Assembly: GCA_009702205.1 (NCBI GenBank)
Contig: WLIM01000001.1
Location: forward strand, 1-40,080
Direction: 5' to 3'
Length of the DNA: 40,080 nt
DNA from: Actinomycetota bacterium
Lineage (GTDB): Bacteria > Actinomycetota > Actinomycetes > Nanopelagicales > Nanopelagicaceae
Under the pieces are notes generated by a model. The model saw nothing but the letters and a program-made list of their open reading frames with translations, was not told the origin of the DNA and ran no database searches. This document shows positions 1 to 8,079 of this stretch, piece after piece (the stretch's first letter is position 1; each line of letters starts with the position of its first letter). A program made the position numbers and the translations under genes.

Positions 1-2
1 TC

Positions 3-224
3 AAGGGAATTACTGGCAAGCAATTTCGTGGAGTTTTTATACGAGCGCCTTGGGTGGAGAGTTATGGGGCTGACGTAGAAGTTCTCGCGAGCGTAAATTA
101 TGGGGGAGCCGAGCATCCAGTGGCTGTTGCAAGCGGGAAAGTCCTTGCCACCGCTTTTCACCCAGAACTAACAGGGGATAACCGCGTTCATAGATACTTC
201 ATAGAAGAGCTTTGTAAAAAATAA
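3..224 (+). CDS. pdxT: PdxT, glutaminase subunit of PLP synthase (3' end only)
   Basis: The window opens inside this gene; the last 73 codons are read in frame 3 and end at TAA 222-224. PdxT is the class I glutamine amidotransferase subunit that hydrolyses glutamine and passes ammonia to PdxS for pyridoxal 5'-phosphate synthesis. The visible part has the family's GVFIRAPWVE segment and the end pattern VLATAFHPELTGD.RVH.YF; the HPE supplies the catalytic His and Glu, while the nucleophile Cys lies before the window. pdxT directly upstream of yebC-ruvC is the usual actinobacterial order, which supports the call. The start and any partner pdxS cannot be seen. Confidence 0.93.
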   Translation, partial: KGITGKQFRGVFIRAPWVESYGADVEVLASVNYGGAEHPVAVASGKVLATAFHPELTGDNRVHRYFIEELCKK

Positions 225-266
225 TTCAAGTTAAACTACGTTAATTGATTTATAGGGGGTTCGACC

Positions 267-1016
267 GTGTCAGGCCATTCCAAGTGGGCAACGACAAAGC
301 ACAAGAAGGCAATCATTGATTCACGCCGTGCTAAAAACTTTGCAAAGTTAATTAAGGGAATCGAAGTTGCAGCTAGAAATGGCGGCGCTGATATTTCCGG
401 TAACCCAACACTCTTTGATGCGATTGCAAAAGCTAAAAAGAGCTCAGTACCGGCAGATAATATCGATCGCGCAGTAAAACGCGGTGCCGGTTTGGAATCC
501 GGTGGTGCAGATTGGCAGACAATTATGTATGAGGGTTATGGCCCTAATGGCGTTGCCCTACTTATCGAATGCTTATCCGATAACCGTAACCGTGCGGCAT
601 CCGAAGTTCGTGTAGCTGTAACCAGAAATGGTGGATCGATGGCAGACCCAGGCTCGGTCTCTTACATGTTTAATCGCAAAGGTGTAGTAATTGTTAATAA
701 AAGTGGAAGCATCACTGAAGATAAGATTTTGGAACAAGTGCTTGATGCAGGTGCTGAAGAAGTAAATGACTTAGGTGAATCATTCGAAATCGTTAGCGAA
801 CCAAGTGATTTGGTCGCAGTCCGTAGCGCACTTCAAGGTGCAGGAATTGATTATGAATCGGCTGATACCTCTTTCCTTCCTACAGTTTCAGTTCCTCTTG
901 ACGCTGAAGGAGCAACTAAAGTTTTCGCACTTATTGATGCAATCGAAGAGTTAGATGACGTGCAAAACGTCTTCGGAAACTTTGATGTATCAGATGAGGT
1001 AATGGCTAGCCTTTAA
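267..1016 (+). CDS. yebC: YebC/PmpR-family protein (probable translation factor or regulator)
   Basis: A 249-residue protein with the family's opening MSGHSKWATTKHKKAIIDSRR and the central pattern YEGYGPNGVALLIECLSDNRNR. Length is normal for the TACO1/YebC family, members of which have been described as transcription regulators and more recently as factors helping ribosomes through difficult peptides; the role here is not determined by sequence. The start is GTG 267, chosen because the conserved N-terminus begins there and a purine run (AGGGGG, 254-259) lies at ribosome-binding distance. It is followed after 1 base by ruvC, the common arrangement in many bacteria, and is probably cotranscribed with ruvCAB. 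Confidence 0.95.
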   Translation: MSGHSKWATTKHKKAIIDSRRAKNFAKLIKGIEVAARNGGADISGNPTLFDAIAKAKKSSVPADNIDRAVKRGAGLESGGADWQTIMYEGYGPNGVALLIECLSDNRNRAASEVRVAVTRNGGSMADPGSVSYMFNRKGVVIVNKSGSITEDKILEQVLDAGAEEVNDLGESFEIVSEPSDLVAVRSALQGAGIDYESADTSFLPTVSVPLDAEGATKVFALIDAIEELDDVQNVFGNFDVSDEVMASL

Positions 1017-1017
1017 G

Positions 1018-1554
1018 ATGCGTGTTCTTGGGGTCGATCCTGGTTTAACTAGGTGCGGTCTCGGAATTGTTGAAAATGGAGTGGCGCAGAAACTTGTGAT
1101 GGTTGGTGTTGGCGTGATCATGACCCCCAGCGACTTAGAACTTTCCAAACGATTGCTTGCATTGGAAACTGAATTGATTTCCTGGATTACCGAATTCAAG
1201 CCCGATGTGATTGCTGTAGAACGCGTGTTCTCGCAACTCAATATTCGCACTGCAATGTCCACTGGCCAAGCAGCTGGAGTTGCATTGCTCATAGCTGCAA
1301 GGCTTGGAATTCCCGTAGCAATGCATACGCCCACAGAGGTCAAAGCTGCAGTTACCGGTTCAGGTCGCGCAGATAAGAAACAAGTGGCCCTTATGGTCGC
1401 AAAACTTTTATCGTTAAAAGAAATTCCAAAACCCGTAGACGCCACCGACGCACTTGCACTGGCTATCTGCCATCATTGGCGAGGTGCCGGAAACGCGCGA
1501 GTCGAAGCCGCAATGGCTAAAGAGAAAGCGCGATTAAAGAAAGCGACAAAGTAA
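1018..1554 (+). CDS. ruvC: RuvC Holliday junction resolvase
   Basis: 178 residues, typical for RuvC. This endonuclease cuts four-way recombination junctions symmetrically, working with RuvAB. The four catalytic acids are visible: Asp7 in VLGVDPGLTRCG, Glu68 in VIAVERVF, and Asp141/Asp144 in VDATDALALAICHH. The ATG at 1018 is one base after the yebC stop, and the TAA stop shares its last A (1554) with the ATG of ruvA, implying translational coupling. The order ruvC-ruvA-ruvB is conserved across Actinobacteria. Confidence 0.97.
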   Translation: MRVLGVDPGLTRCGLGIVENGVAQKLVMVGVGVIMTPSDLELSKRLLALETELISWITEFKPDVIAVERVFSQLNIRTAMSTGQAAGVALLIAARLGIPVAMHTPTEVKAAVTGSGRADKKQVALMVAKLLSLKEIPKPVDATDALALAICHHWRGAGNARVEAAMAKEKARLKKATK

Positions 1555-2156
1555 TGATTGCCTCGGTCTCAGGAGTTGTTAAAGCAACAACTCTTAGTTC
1601 TGCCGTAATAGAAGTAGGCGGTGTTGGATTATCGCTCTCGTTGCCAGCACGATTTGCGGCATCGTTAACAGTTGGGACTCACGCCGAAATTTTTACAACT
1701 CTTGTTGTGCGCGAGGACTCCTTAACGCTATTTGGATTTGATAGAGCGAGTTCGAGAGATTTCTTTGATCTACTTCAGACGGTGAGTGGAATTGGTCCAA
1801 AAGTTGCGCAGTCTGCGCTATCAATTTATGAGCCAGAAGAGATTGCCAGCGCGATTGCTAGTGAGAATGCTGCTGCGCTTGAACGAATTCCGGGGTTAGG
1901 CAAGAAGGGTGCACAGCGAGCTGTTCTAGAATTGAAAGATAAAGTTTCTGCACTCAACATCGCGCAGAAATCTAATTCGCAAAGTAAGAGCAATTGGCGA
2001 AATCAATTATCAAGTGCGCTAATTGGACTTGGGTTTTCAGCAAAAGATGCGCAGTCAACTATTGATTTAGTATCAAATGAATTGGGATCGCAAGTTGAAT
2101 CAACGGATATTTCGCAGCTTCTAAAATTGGCGCTTCAAAGTCAAGGGCGTAATTAG
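1554..2156 (+). CDS. ruvA: RuvA Holliday junction DNA-binding subunit
   Basis: 200 residues. RuvA binds the Holliday junction and loads RuvB for branch migration. The N-terminal OB-fold portion (MIASVSGVV to about LFGFD, residue 60) is followed by the two helix-hairpin-helix motifs, seen as VSGIGPKVAQSALSIY and IPGLGKKGAQRAVLELKDK, then a Ser/Asn-rich linker and the small C-terminal domain (about 150-200) that contacts RuvB. Its start overlaps the ruvC stop by one base and ruvB follows after two bases. Confidence 0.97.
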   Translation: MIASVSGVVKATTLSSAVIEVGGVGLSLSLPARFAASLTVGTHAEIFTTLVVREDSLTLFGFDRASSRDFFDLLQTVSGIGPKVAQSALSIYEPEEIASAIASENAAALERIPGLGKKGAQRAVLELKDKVSALNIAQKSNSQSKSNWRNQLSSALIGLGFSAKDAQSTIDLVSNELGSQVESTDISQLLKLALQSQGRN

Positions 2157-2158
2157 TA

Positions 2159-3223
2159 ATGAGCGAAGAGAAACGAATTATCGATACTGGTGGCGATGAA
2201 CTGGAGCGCTCCCAAGAACTTGCACTTCGCCCTAAAACACTTGGTGAATTCGTCGGACAAAAACGCGTTGCAGATCAATTAGATTTATTGCTCTCTGCCG
2301 CACGTAATCGAAATAGTCCTGCAGATCACGTTCTTCTTTCCGGGCCTCCAGGTTTAGGAAAAACAACTCTGGCGATGATTATTGCCGCAGAAATGGGCGC
2401 GCCAATTCGAATTACAAGTGGACCAGCAATTCAACATGCTGGAGATTTGGCTTCAATCCTCTCTTCACTTGTTGAAGGAGAGATTTTGTTCTTAGATGAA
2501 ATTCATAGAATGTCCCGGCCAGCTGAAGAGTTACTTTATTTAGCAATGGAAGATTTTCGAGTAGATGTGATTGTAGGAAAAGGAGCGGGTGCCACGGCAA
2601 TCCCGTTAGAGCTTCCGCACTTCACATTGGTAGGCGCAACAACTCGTGCTGGTCTCTTGCCGAGTCCGTTGCGCGATCGCTTTGGATTTACAGCACAACT
2701 AGATTTTTATGAAGATAATGAATTATCAGTAATCGTTGAACGAAGTGCGGATTTGCTTGGCGTAAAAATTGATAAAGCGGCCGTAGTGGAATTAGGTTCA
2801 AGATCTCGCGGCACACCTCGAGTAGCTAATAGATTGCTTCGTAGAGTTCGGGACTATGCCCAAGTTCATGGCGATGGAAGTGTTGGAATTGCCGACGCTA
2901 AAGCGGCTCTCCAAATGTATGAAGTTGATGCAATCGGACTCGATCGATTAGACCAAAGTGTTTTGGAAGCTCTTGTTAAGAGATTCAACGGGGGACCGGT
3001 CGGTATTTCTACACTAGCCATGGCGATCGGAGAAGAGAGCGAAACGATTGAGTCATTGGCCGAACCATTCCTAGTTCGGATGGGATTTATCTCACGAACA
3101 CCTCGGGGGCGCATAGCAACTGCAGCAGGATTCGAGCATCTGGGCGTGACACCACCTCTTGGAGCCTCAGATTTACTGCCAAATGCGATCAGCATTTTCG
3201 ACACACCCGCCTCTGATGCCTAG
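2159..3223 (+). CDS. ruvB: RuvB branch-migration ATPase
   Basis: 354 residues, AAA+ helicase motor that drives Holliday junction branch migration. The sequence shows Walker A GPPGLGKT at residues 62-69, Walker B LFLDEIHR, the GATTRAG sensor segment, LRDRFG with the arginine finger, and the C-terminal winged-helix part ending in ISRTPRGR. In Streptomyces and mycobacteria yajC and secDF follow ruvB; here secD starts within a few bases of the ruvB stop, so yajC is absent from this position. Confidence 0.98.
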   Translation: MSEEKRIIDTGGDELERSQELALRPKTLGEFVGQKRVADQLDLLLSAARNRNSPADHVLLSGPPGLGKTTLAMIIAAEMGAPIRITSGPAIQHAGDLASILSSLVEGEILFLDEIHRMSRPAEELLYLAMEDFRVDVIVGKGAGATAIPLELPHFTLVGATTRAGLLPSPLRDRFGFTAQLDFYEDNELSVIVERSADLLGVKIDKAAVVELGSRSRGTPRVANRLLRRVRDYAQVHGDGSVGIADAKAALQMYEVDAIGLDRLDQSVLEALVKRFNGGPVGISTLAMAIGEESETIESLAEPFLVRMGFISRTPRGRIATAAGFEHLGVTPPLGASDLLPNAISIFDTPASDA

Positions 3224-3226
3224 ACT
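3221..3226 (+). promoter_or_regulatory. Candidate -10 element of the secD-secF promoter
   Basis: TAGACT overlaps the ruvB stop codon and lies 8 bases before ATG 3235. A possible -35, TTCGAC (3197-3202), is 18 bases upstream. The arrangement resembles the TANNNT-N6-start leaderless promoters found elsewhere in this window, although the spacer is longer here. No ribosome-binding site precedes the ATG, which fits. Confidence 0.4.
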
Positions 3227-3234
3227 TGCGTCCC

Positions 3235-4794
3235 ATGTCTGCCATTAATAATTCTCAAAGCTCATCCCAAAGTCCAAAGGGTGCAAAGTCTTCGGCGAAA
3301 TCTGCGAAGTCAATTGCGATACTCGCGCTAGCTTTAATTGCATTTAGTGCAGTCGCCGTAGTTCAAGGCGCAACTAAAGTTAAATTAGGACTCGATCTGC
3401 GAGGCGGTACCAGCGTCACGCTGACTCCGCGCGCAAGCGAGGGATCTAAGGTAACTACTGAAGCAATTGATCAAGCTGTTGCAATTATTAGACAGCGTGT
3501 TAACTCTTTAGGTGTTGCAGAGAGCGAAGTGGCGGCTCAAGGTTCTGGAACGAATCGCCAAATTGTTATCTCAGTTCCCGGACAGACCGGCGAAAAGATT
3601 GTGCAGTTAGTTGGACAGACTGCAGAACTTAGATTCCGTCAGGTTTTAGTTGAAGGTGCGCCAAATGCAACAACTGCAGCTGCAGATGCAAAGAGTGCAA
3701 CGCTTCCAACTGGTGTTACTCCAGATCTAAATGCAAAGTACGCAGCTCTTGACTGCTCAAAGAAAGCGAATTTGCAGGGTGGCTCTACGGAATCTCCAGA
3801 TATCGCAGTTGTTTCTTGCGATCGCAATGGAACGCAAAAATATATTCTGGCACCGGCTCAAGTTCTTGGAAGCATGATTTCTAAAGCCAGCGCAGCGATT
3901 GACCAACAAGGTGCAGCAGGTTGGTATGTTTTAGTTTCATTTAACGGTGAAGGCACTAACAAGTTTGGAGCACTAACAACTTCTGTAACAAAATTAGCTG
4001 CACCTCAAAATCAAGTGGCTATTGTTCTAGATGGACTCGTTGTCTCAGCTCCTAGAATTAATGAAGCAATCAATGGGGGAAGCGCCCAGATCACTGGAAG
4101 CTTTGGACAAGAAGAAGCATCAAACTTGGCAAATGTTTTGAAGTATGGCGCCCTGCCGTTGGCTTTTGATCAAGGCGAAGTTCTGCAGGTTTCACCAACA
4201 CTTGGCTCTGACCAACTACATGCTGGATTGCTAGCGGGATTACTTGGATTCTTGCTTGTATTCCTTTATTCATTCATTTATTACAAGGGTCTAGGAATCG
4301 TGACCGTAGCATCGCTACTAATCGCTTCAGCAATTACTTATCTCTCATTCCTATTACTTGGCGAATGGATTGGTTTCACTTTGACGCTCGCTGGTATCGC
4401 CGGCGCAATCGTTGCTGTTGGTATTACAGCAGACTCATTCGTTGTCTTCTTCGAACGTCTTCGTGATGAAGTTCGTGAAGGTCGTTCACTTCGCTCAGCG
4501 GTAGAAACAGGTTGGGTAAAGGCTCGTCACACAATCATCGTGGCGGACACTGTTTCGATGATCGCTGCAGTTCTTCTCTATTTCTTTGCTGTCGGCGGTG
4601 TTCGTGGTTTCGCCTTCACACTCGGCCTAACAACTTTAATCGACCTACTGGTTGTCTTTGTCTTTACACATCCGTTGGTAGCGCTACTTGCAAGAGTTTC
4701 ATTCTTTGCAAATGGAGACAAATTGTCCGGATTTTCAGCGAAGAGCTTAGGCTTGAAAATCAAAACAGATGGCACAGAAAACTTGAAGGGTTAA
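3235..4794 (+). CDS. secD: SecD, protein translocase accessory subunit
   Basis: 519 residues from ATG 3235; a TTG at 3226 would add three residues but has no ribosome-binding site and overlaps the putative -10. SecD and SecF form an RND-type membrane complex that uses the proton gradient to assist late steps of Sec export. Visible: an N-terminal membrane segment (about 25-42), the family signature VKLGLDLRGGTSVTL, a large extracytoplasmic domain (about 60-320), and five further membrane helices in the last 190 residues including LAGIAGAIVAVGITADSFVV and the loop FFERLRDEVREGRSLRSA. The gap to secF is 4 bases. Confidence 0.96.
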   Translation: MSAINNSQSSSQSPKGAKSSAKSAKSIAILALALIAFSAVAVVQGATKVKLGLDLRGGTSVTLTPRASEGSKVTTEAIDQAVAIIRQRVNSLGVAESEVAAQGSGTNRQIVISVPGQTGEKIVQLVGQTAELRFRQVLVEGAPNATTAAADAKSATLPTGVTPDLNAKYAALDCSKKANLQGGSTESPDIAVVSCDRNGTQKYILAPAQVLGSMISKASAAIDQQGAAGWYVLVSFNGEGTNKFGALTTSVTKLAAPQNQVAIVLDGLVVSAPRINEAINGGSAQITGSFGQEEASNLANVLKYGALPLAFDQGEVLQVSPTLGSDQLHAGLLAGLLGFLLVFLYSFIYYKGLGIVTVASLLIASAITYLSFLLLGEWIGFTLTLAGIAGAIVAVGITADSFVVFFERLRDEVREGRSLRSAVETGWVKARHTIIVADTVSMIAAVLLYFFAVGGVRGFAFTLGLTTLIDLLVVFVFTHPLVALLARVSFFANGDKLSGFSAKSLGLKIKTDGTENLKG

Positions 4795-4798
4795 TCAC

Positions 4799-5860
4799 AT
4801 GAGTTCACTGTCAGGCATCGGCGGCCGTCTTTATCGCGGCGAAACTTCTATTGATTTTATTGGCAAGCGTCGTCGTTGGTATGCGCTTTCTGGAATCGTA
4901 ATCATTATTTCTGCAATTGTTCTTGGAACTCAAGGTTTACATCTTGGCATTGAATTCAAAGGTGGATCAGAATTTTCAGTTACTAAAGTAGGAGCAACTG
5001 TTGAAGATGGTCGTGCGGCGATAGCTAAAGCCGGAGTAACTGGTGAAACTGTTGTTCAAAAAGTGGGTAATGACAGATTACGCATTCAAACTGGTGCACT
5101 TGATTCGTTTGCAACAGTTAAGCAATCTTTAGCAGACACTTTCGGCGTAAATGTTGATGATATTGATACCCAAATTATTGGTCCATCATGGGGCAAGGAA
5201 ATCACTAAGAAGGCGCTATATGGCTTGATTGGTTTCATTCTTGTAGTGATGCTCTTCTTAACTATGGCATTTGAGCCGAAAATGGCCCTTGCCGCGATCA
5301 TTGCAACGATGCACGACGTATTCATTACTGTTGGAATTTATGCGCTTGTGGGCTTCGACGTTACGCCAGCTACCGTTATTGGTTTTCTAACGATTCTTGG
5401 TTACTCCCTTTACGACACAGTTGTTGTGTTCGACAAAGTTCGCGAGAATACAAAATCTATTACTAGCACCGGAAAGATAACTTACTCCGCAGCTGCAAAC
5501 CTAGCCGTGAACCAAACATTGGTTAGATCTTTCAATACTTCACTTATTGCGCTGCTTCCAGTTGCATCAATTCTCTTTGTCGGTGCTGGATTATTGGGTG
5601 CAGGAACTTTGAAAGATCTTTCGCTCGCACTATTCGTTGGACTTGCTACTGGAACATATTCATCCATCTTTATTGCGACCCCAATACTTGCTCAACTTCG
5701 CGAACGCGAACCTGCGATGCGTGCACTTGCAAAGCGAGTGGCACAACATGCACCTGGTTCAGTAACTATCGAAGCTAAAGGTTCAGTTGATGCTGGATCT
5801 AGCGAGAAGAGTGGTTGGGCGCGTGGTCCACGTAATCAACCAAAACGTAAGCGTCGCTAA
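4799..5860 (+). CDS. secF: SecF, protein translocase accessory subunit
   Basis: 353 residues. Partner of SecD in the Sec export machinery. N-terminal IDFIGKRRRWYALSG followed by a membrane segment, the signature LGIEFKGGSEF, an extracytoplasmic domain (about 60-130) and five C-terminal membrane helices containing MHDVFITVGIYALVGFDVTPATVIGFLT and the DTVVVFDKVREN loop. The tail (about 310-353) is basic and probably cytoplasmic. The ATG at 4799 follows the secD stop by 4 bases with AAGGGT just upstream. In many Actinobacteria apt lies between secF and rel; here it is missing. Confidence 0.96.
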   Translation: MSSLSGIGGRLYRGETSIDFIGKRRRWYALSGIVIIISAIVLGTQGLHLGIEFKGGSEFSVTKVGATVEDGRAAIAKAGVTGETVVQKVGNDRLRIQTGALDSFATVKQSLADTFGVNVDDIDTQIIGPSWGKEITKKALYGLIGFILVVMLFLTMAFEPKMALAAIIATMHDVFITVGIYALVGFDVTPATVIGFLTILGYSLYDTVVVFDKVRENTKSITSTGKITYSAAANLAVNQTLVRSFNTSLIALLPVASILFVGAGLLGAGTLKDLSLALFVGLATGTYSSIFIATPILAQLREREPAMRALAKRVAQHAPGSVTIEAKGSVDAGSSEKSGWARGPRNQPKRKRR

Positions 5861-5873
5861 TCTCGCACCTGCT

Positions 5874-5889
5874 TCTTAACTAGTTAAGA
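5874..5889. promoter_or_regulatory. 16-bp perfect palindrome overlapping the rel promoter -10
   Basis: TCTTAACTAGTTAAGA reads identically on both strands and covers all but the last base of the putative -10 TAAGAT (5885-5890). A symmetrical dimer-binding operator for a transcription regulator is the simplest reading. Seen directly in the sequence; the regulator is unknown. Confidence 0.45.
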
Positions 5890-5890
5890 T
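5885..5890 (+). promoter_or_regulatory. Candidate -10 of a leaderless rel promoter
   Basis: TAAGAT is followed by exactly six bases (AGAACC) and then ATG 5897. Since actinobacterial transcription usually begins about 6-8 bases after the -10, the mRNA would start at or next to the start codon. No Shine-Dalgarno sequence is present, in agreement. Confidence 0.5.
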
Positions 5891-5896
5891 AGAACC

Positions 5897-8071
5897 ATGA
5901 ATCCGGTTCTAGATGTGTTAGCAAAGTCTTTAATTGCTCATCACCCTGGCGCCTCAATTCCCGAGTTAGAGCGCGCATATGCCATTGCAGCAGATGCTCA
6001 TGAAGGTCAACTCCGAAAATCGGGAGAGCCTTATATAACTCATCCGCTTGCTGTCTCAGAAATTCTCGCAGATATCGGTCTGGACTTAGAGACAATTATC
6101 GCCGCACTTTTACACGACACTGTTGAAGATACTAAATATTCACTCGACGCCCTTAAGCGAGATTTCGGGAAAGAGGTAGCAAGTCTTGTAGACGGTGTTA
6201 CAAAACTTGATAAGTTGAATTACGGTCCGAATGCCGAGGCCGAAACTCTGCGCAAAATGGTTATCGCAATGTCGAAAGATATTCGAGTACTTGTTATTAA
6301 ATTGGCGGACCGATTACATAATGCGCGTACCTGGAAATATGTTTCAGTTGAATCCGCCCAGCGCAAAGCGCGTGAAACTTTAGATATTTACGCACCACTA
6401 GCTAACCGTTTAGGTATGAGCGCGATTAAGTGGGAGCTTGAGGATCTCTCCTTTAAGACACTAGAGCCTAAAAAATATGAAGAGATCGAACGATTGGTTC
6501 AAGATCGAAATCCAGCTCGTGAAGCTATGACTTCAGAGGTTTTAGGTTTGGTTGAGAAAGATTTGTTAGCTGATGGAATTAGCGCCAAAGTTTTGGGGCG
6601 CCAGAAACATTTATATAGTGTTTATCAAAAGATGGTGATTCGCGGCCGTGATTTCAACGAAATTTATGACTTAGTAGGTATTCGAGTTTTAGTTGAGAGC
6701 GTTAGAGATTGCTATGCCGTCCTCGGAGCTATTCACGCAAGATGGAGCCCTATTCCGGGCCGATTCAAAGATTACATTGCAATGCCAAAGTTCAATTTGT
6801 ATCAATCCCTCCACACAACTGTTATTGGTCCCAATGGAAAAGCAGTAGAGATCCAGATTAGAACTTTTGATATGCATGCGAGAGCCGAGTATGGAATTGC
6901 CGCGCACTGGAAATATAAATTGGCCAGTGTTGGAGATGCAGCGACGGAAAAACCAGAGATGATGTGGTTAAAACAGTTGCATGAATGGCAGCAAGAGACC
7001 GAGGATGTTGGCGAATTTCTGGATACTTTGAGATATGACTTGCGCACTCCAGAGGTATTTGTTTTCACGCCGAAAGGGAGTGTTATCGCACTGCCTTCGG
7101 GTTCAACTCCAGTCGATTTTGCTTATGCAGTTCATACACAAGTGGGGGACCGTTGTGTTGGCGCTAAAGTAAATGGAAAATTAGTCCCGCTCGAATCGAT
7201 ACTTTCTAACGGAGATGTTGTCGAAGTTGTTACGAATAAGAGTCCAAGCGCGGCTCCGAGTCGGGACTGGCTTAACTTCGTCTCTTCACCAAGAGCGCGA
7301 TCGAAGATAAAAGCGTGGTTTAGCAAAGAACGAAAAGAAGAGGCGATTGAAGCAGGAAGGGAATCCATTGCTCGACAGATGCGCAAAGTCGGTCTTCCAC
7401 TTCAGAAGATTTTTGCGGGTCAAGCTTTCCTTGAGCTTTCCCACGATCTGCATTATCCAGATATTGAAAGCATGTATGCCGCAGTTGGAAACGGACATAT
7501 CAGCGCGCAATTTGTAATTGAGAAATTGGTTGCAAATACTGATTTGCATGAACCAGATGCCGAGATTGAAAGTCACGCGATTCCGGCAATTCACTCTTTT
7601 GAACATTTGCGCCGAAATACTTCAGGTGTAGATATTGAGGGCGTTGATGATGTTCTAGTTAAATTGGCTAGATGTTGCACACCTGTCCCTGGTGATGAAA
7701 TCGTAGGTTTCATAACGCGGGGTAGTGGGGTCTCGGTTCACCGAATTGATTGTATAAATGTCACTGATCTCAAACTGCACCAAGGCGATCGAATCGTAAG
7801 CGTTAAATGGAATCACTCAGCAAAAACTGCATTCTTAGTAAATATCCAAGTCGAAGCGCTAGATCGCGCCCGTCTGCTTTCAGATGTAACTCGAACATTG
7901 TCTGATCAGCATGTAAATATTTTGAATGCGGCAGTTAGCACTTCTAAAGACCGAACAGCGATTTCAAGATTTACTTTCGAAATGGCGGATGCTTCGCACC
8001 TAGATGCTGTTCTAGCAAGTGTTAGATCTGTTGAAGGCGTTTACGACGTTTATCGCGTGACTAATAATTAA
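5897..8071 (+). CDS. relA: Rel, bifunctional (p)ppGpp synthetase/hydrolase
   Basis: 724 residues, full-length long RSH protein that makes and degrades the alarmone (p)ppGpp. Hydrolase domain: HD residues His35, His49 and His73-Asp74 in ALLHDTVEDT, so hydrolysis should be active. Synthetase domain (about 235-345): YDLVGIRVLV, GRFKDYIAMPK and VEIQIRT. The RFKD at 289-292 is the RXKD form found in bifunctional enzymes rather than the EXDD form of synthetase-only RelA. Then TGS (about 386-446, EVFVFTPKGSVIALP), the conserved Cys pair in KLARCCTPVPGDEI, and a C-terminal ACT domain. It appears to be the head of its own transcription unit, with a promoter and palindrome immediately upstream. Confidence 0.97.
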   Translation: MNPVLDVLAKSLIAHHPGASIPELERAYAIAADAHEGQLRKSGEPYITHPLAVSEILADIGLDLETIIAALLHDTVEDTKYSLDALKRDFGKEVASLVDGVTKLDKLNYGPNAEAETLRKMVIAMSKDIRVLVIKLADRLHNARTWKYVSVESAQRKARETLDIYAPLANRLGMSAIKWELEDLSFKTLEPKKYEEIERLVQDRNPAREAMTSEVLGLVEKDLLADGISAKVLGRQKHLYSVYQKMVIRGRDFNEIYDLVGIRVLVESVRDCYAVLGAIHARWSPIPGRFKDYIAMPKFNLYQSLHTTVIGPNGKAVEIQIRTFDMHARAEYGIAAHWKYKLASVGDAATEKPEMMWLKQLHEWQQETEDVGEFLDTLRYDLRTPEVFVFTPKGSVIALPSGSTPVDFAYAVHTQVGDRCVGAKVNGKLVPLESILSNGDVVEVVTNKSPSAAPSRDWLNFVSSPRARSKIKAWFSKERKEEAIEAGRESIARQMRKVGLPLQKIFAGQAFLELSHDLHYPDIESMYAAVGNGHISAQFVIEKLVANTDLHEPDAEIESHAIPAIHSFEHLRRNTSGVDIEGVDDVLVKLARCCTPVPGDEIVGFITRGSGVSVHRIDCINVTDLKLHQGDRIVSVKWNHSAKTAFLVNIQVEALDRARLLSDVTRTLSDQHVNILNAAVSTSKDRTAISRFTFEMADASHLDAVLASVRSVEGVYDVYRVTNN

Positions 8072-8079
8072 TTATTAGT
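8060..8079. terminator. 20-bp palindrome between convergent rel and DUF349 genes, likely bidirectional terminator
   Basis: ACTAATAATTAATTATTAGT is a perfect palindrome that covers both stop codons (TAA 8069-8071 on +, TAA 8077-8075 on -). On the + side it runs into TTTGTTTT. The stem is AT-rich and weak for a classical intrinsic terminator, but its position between two genes only three bases apart suggests a shared transcription end. Confidence 0.45.

Noticed and set aside
990..1445. 151-codon minus-strand frame across yebC/ruvC
   Set aside because: Antisense shadow; ruvC on the plus strand has all four catalytic acids.
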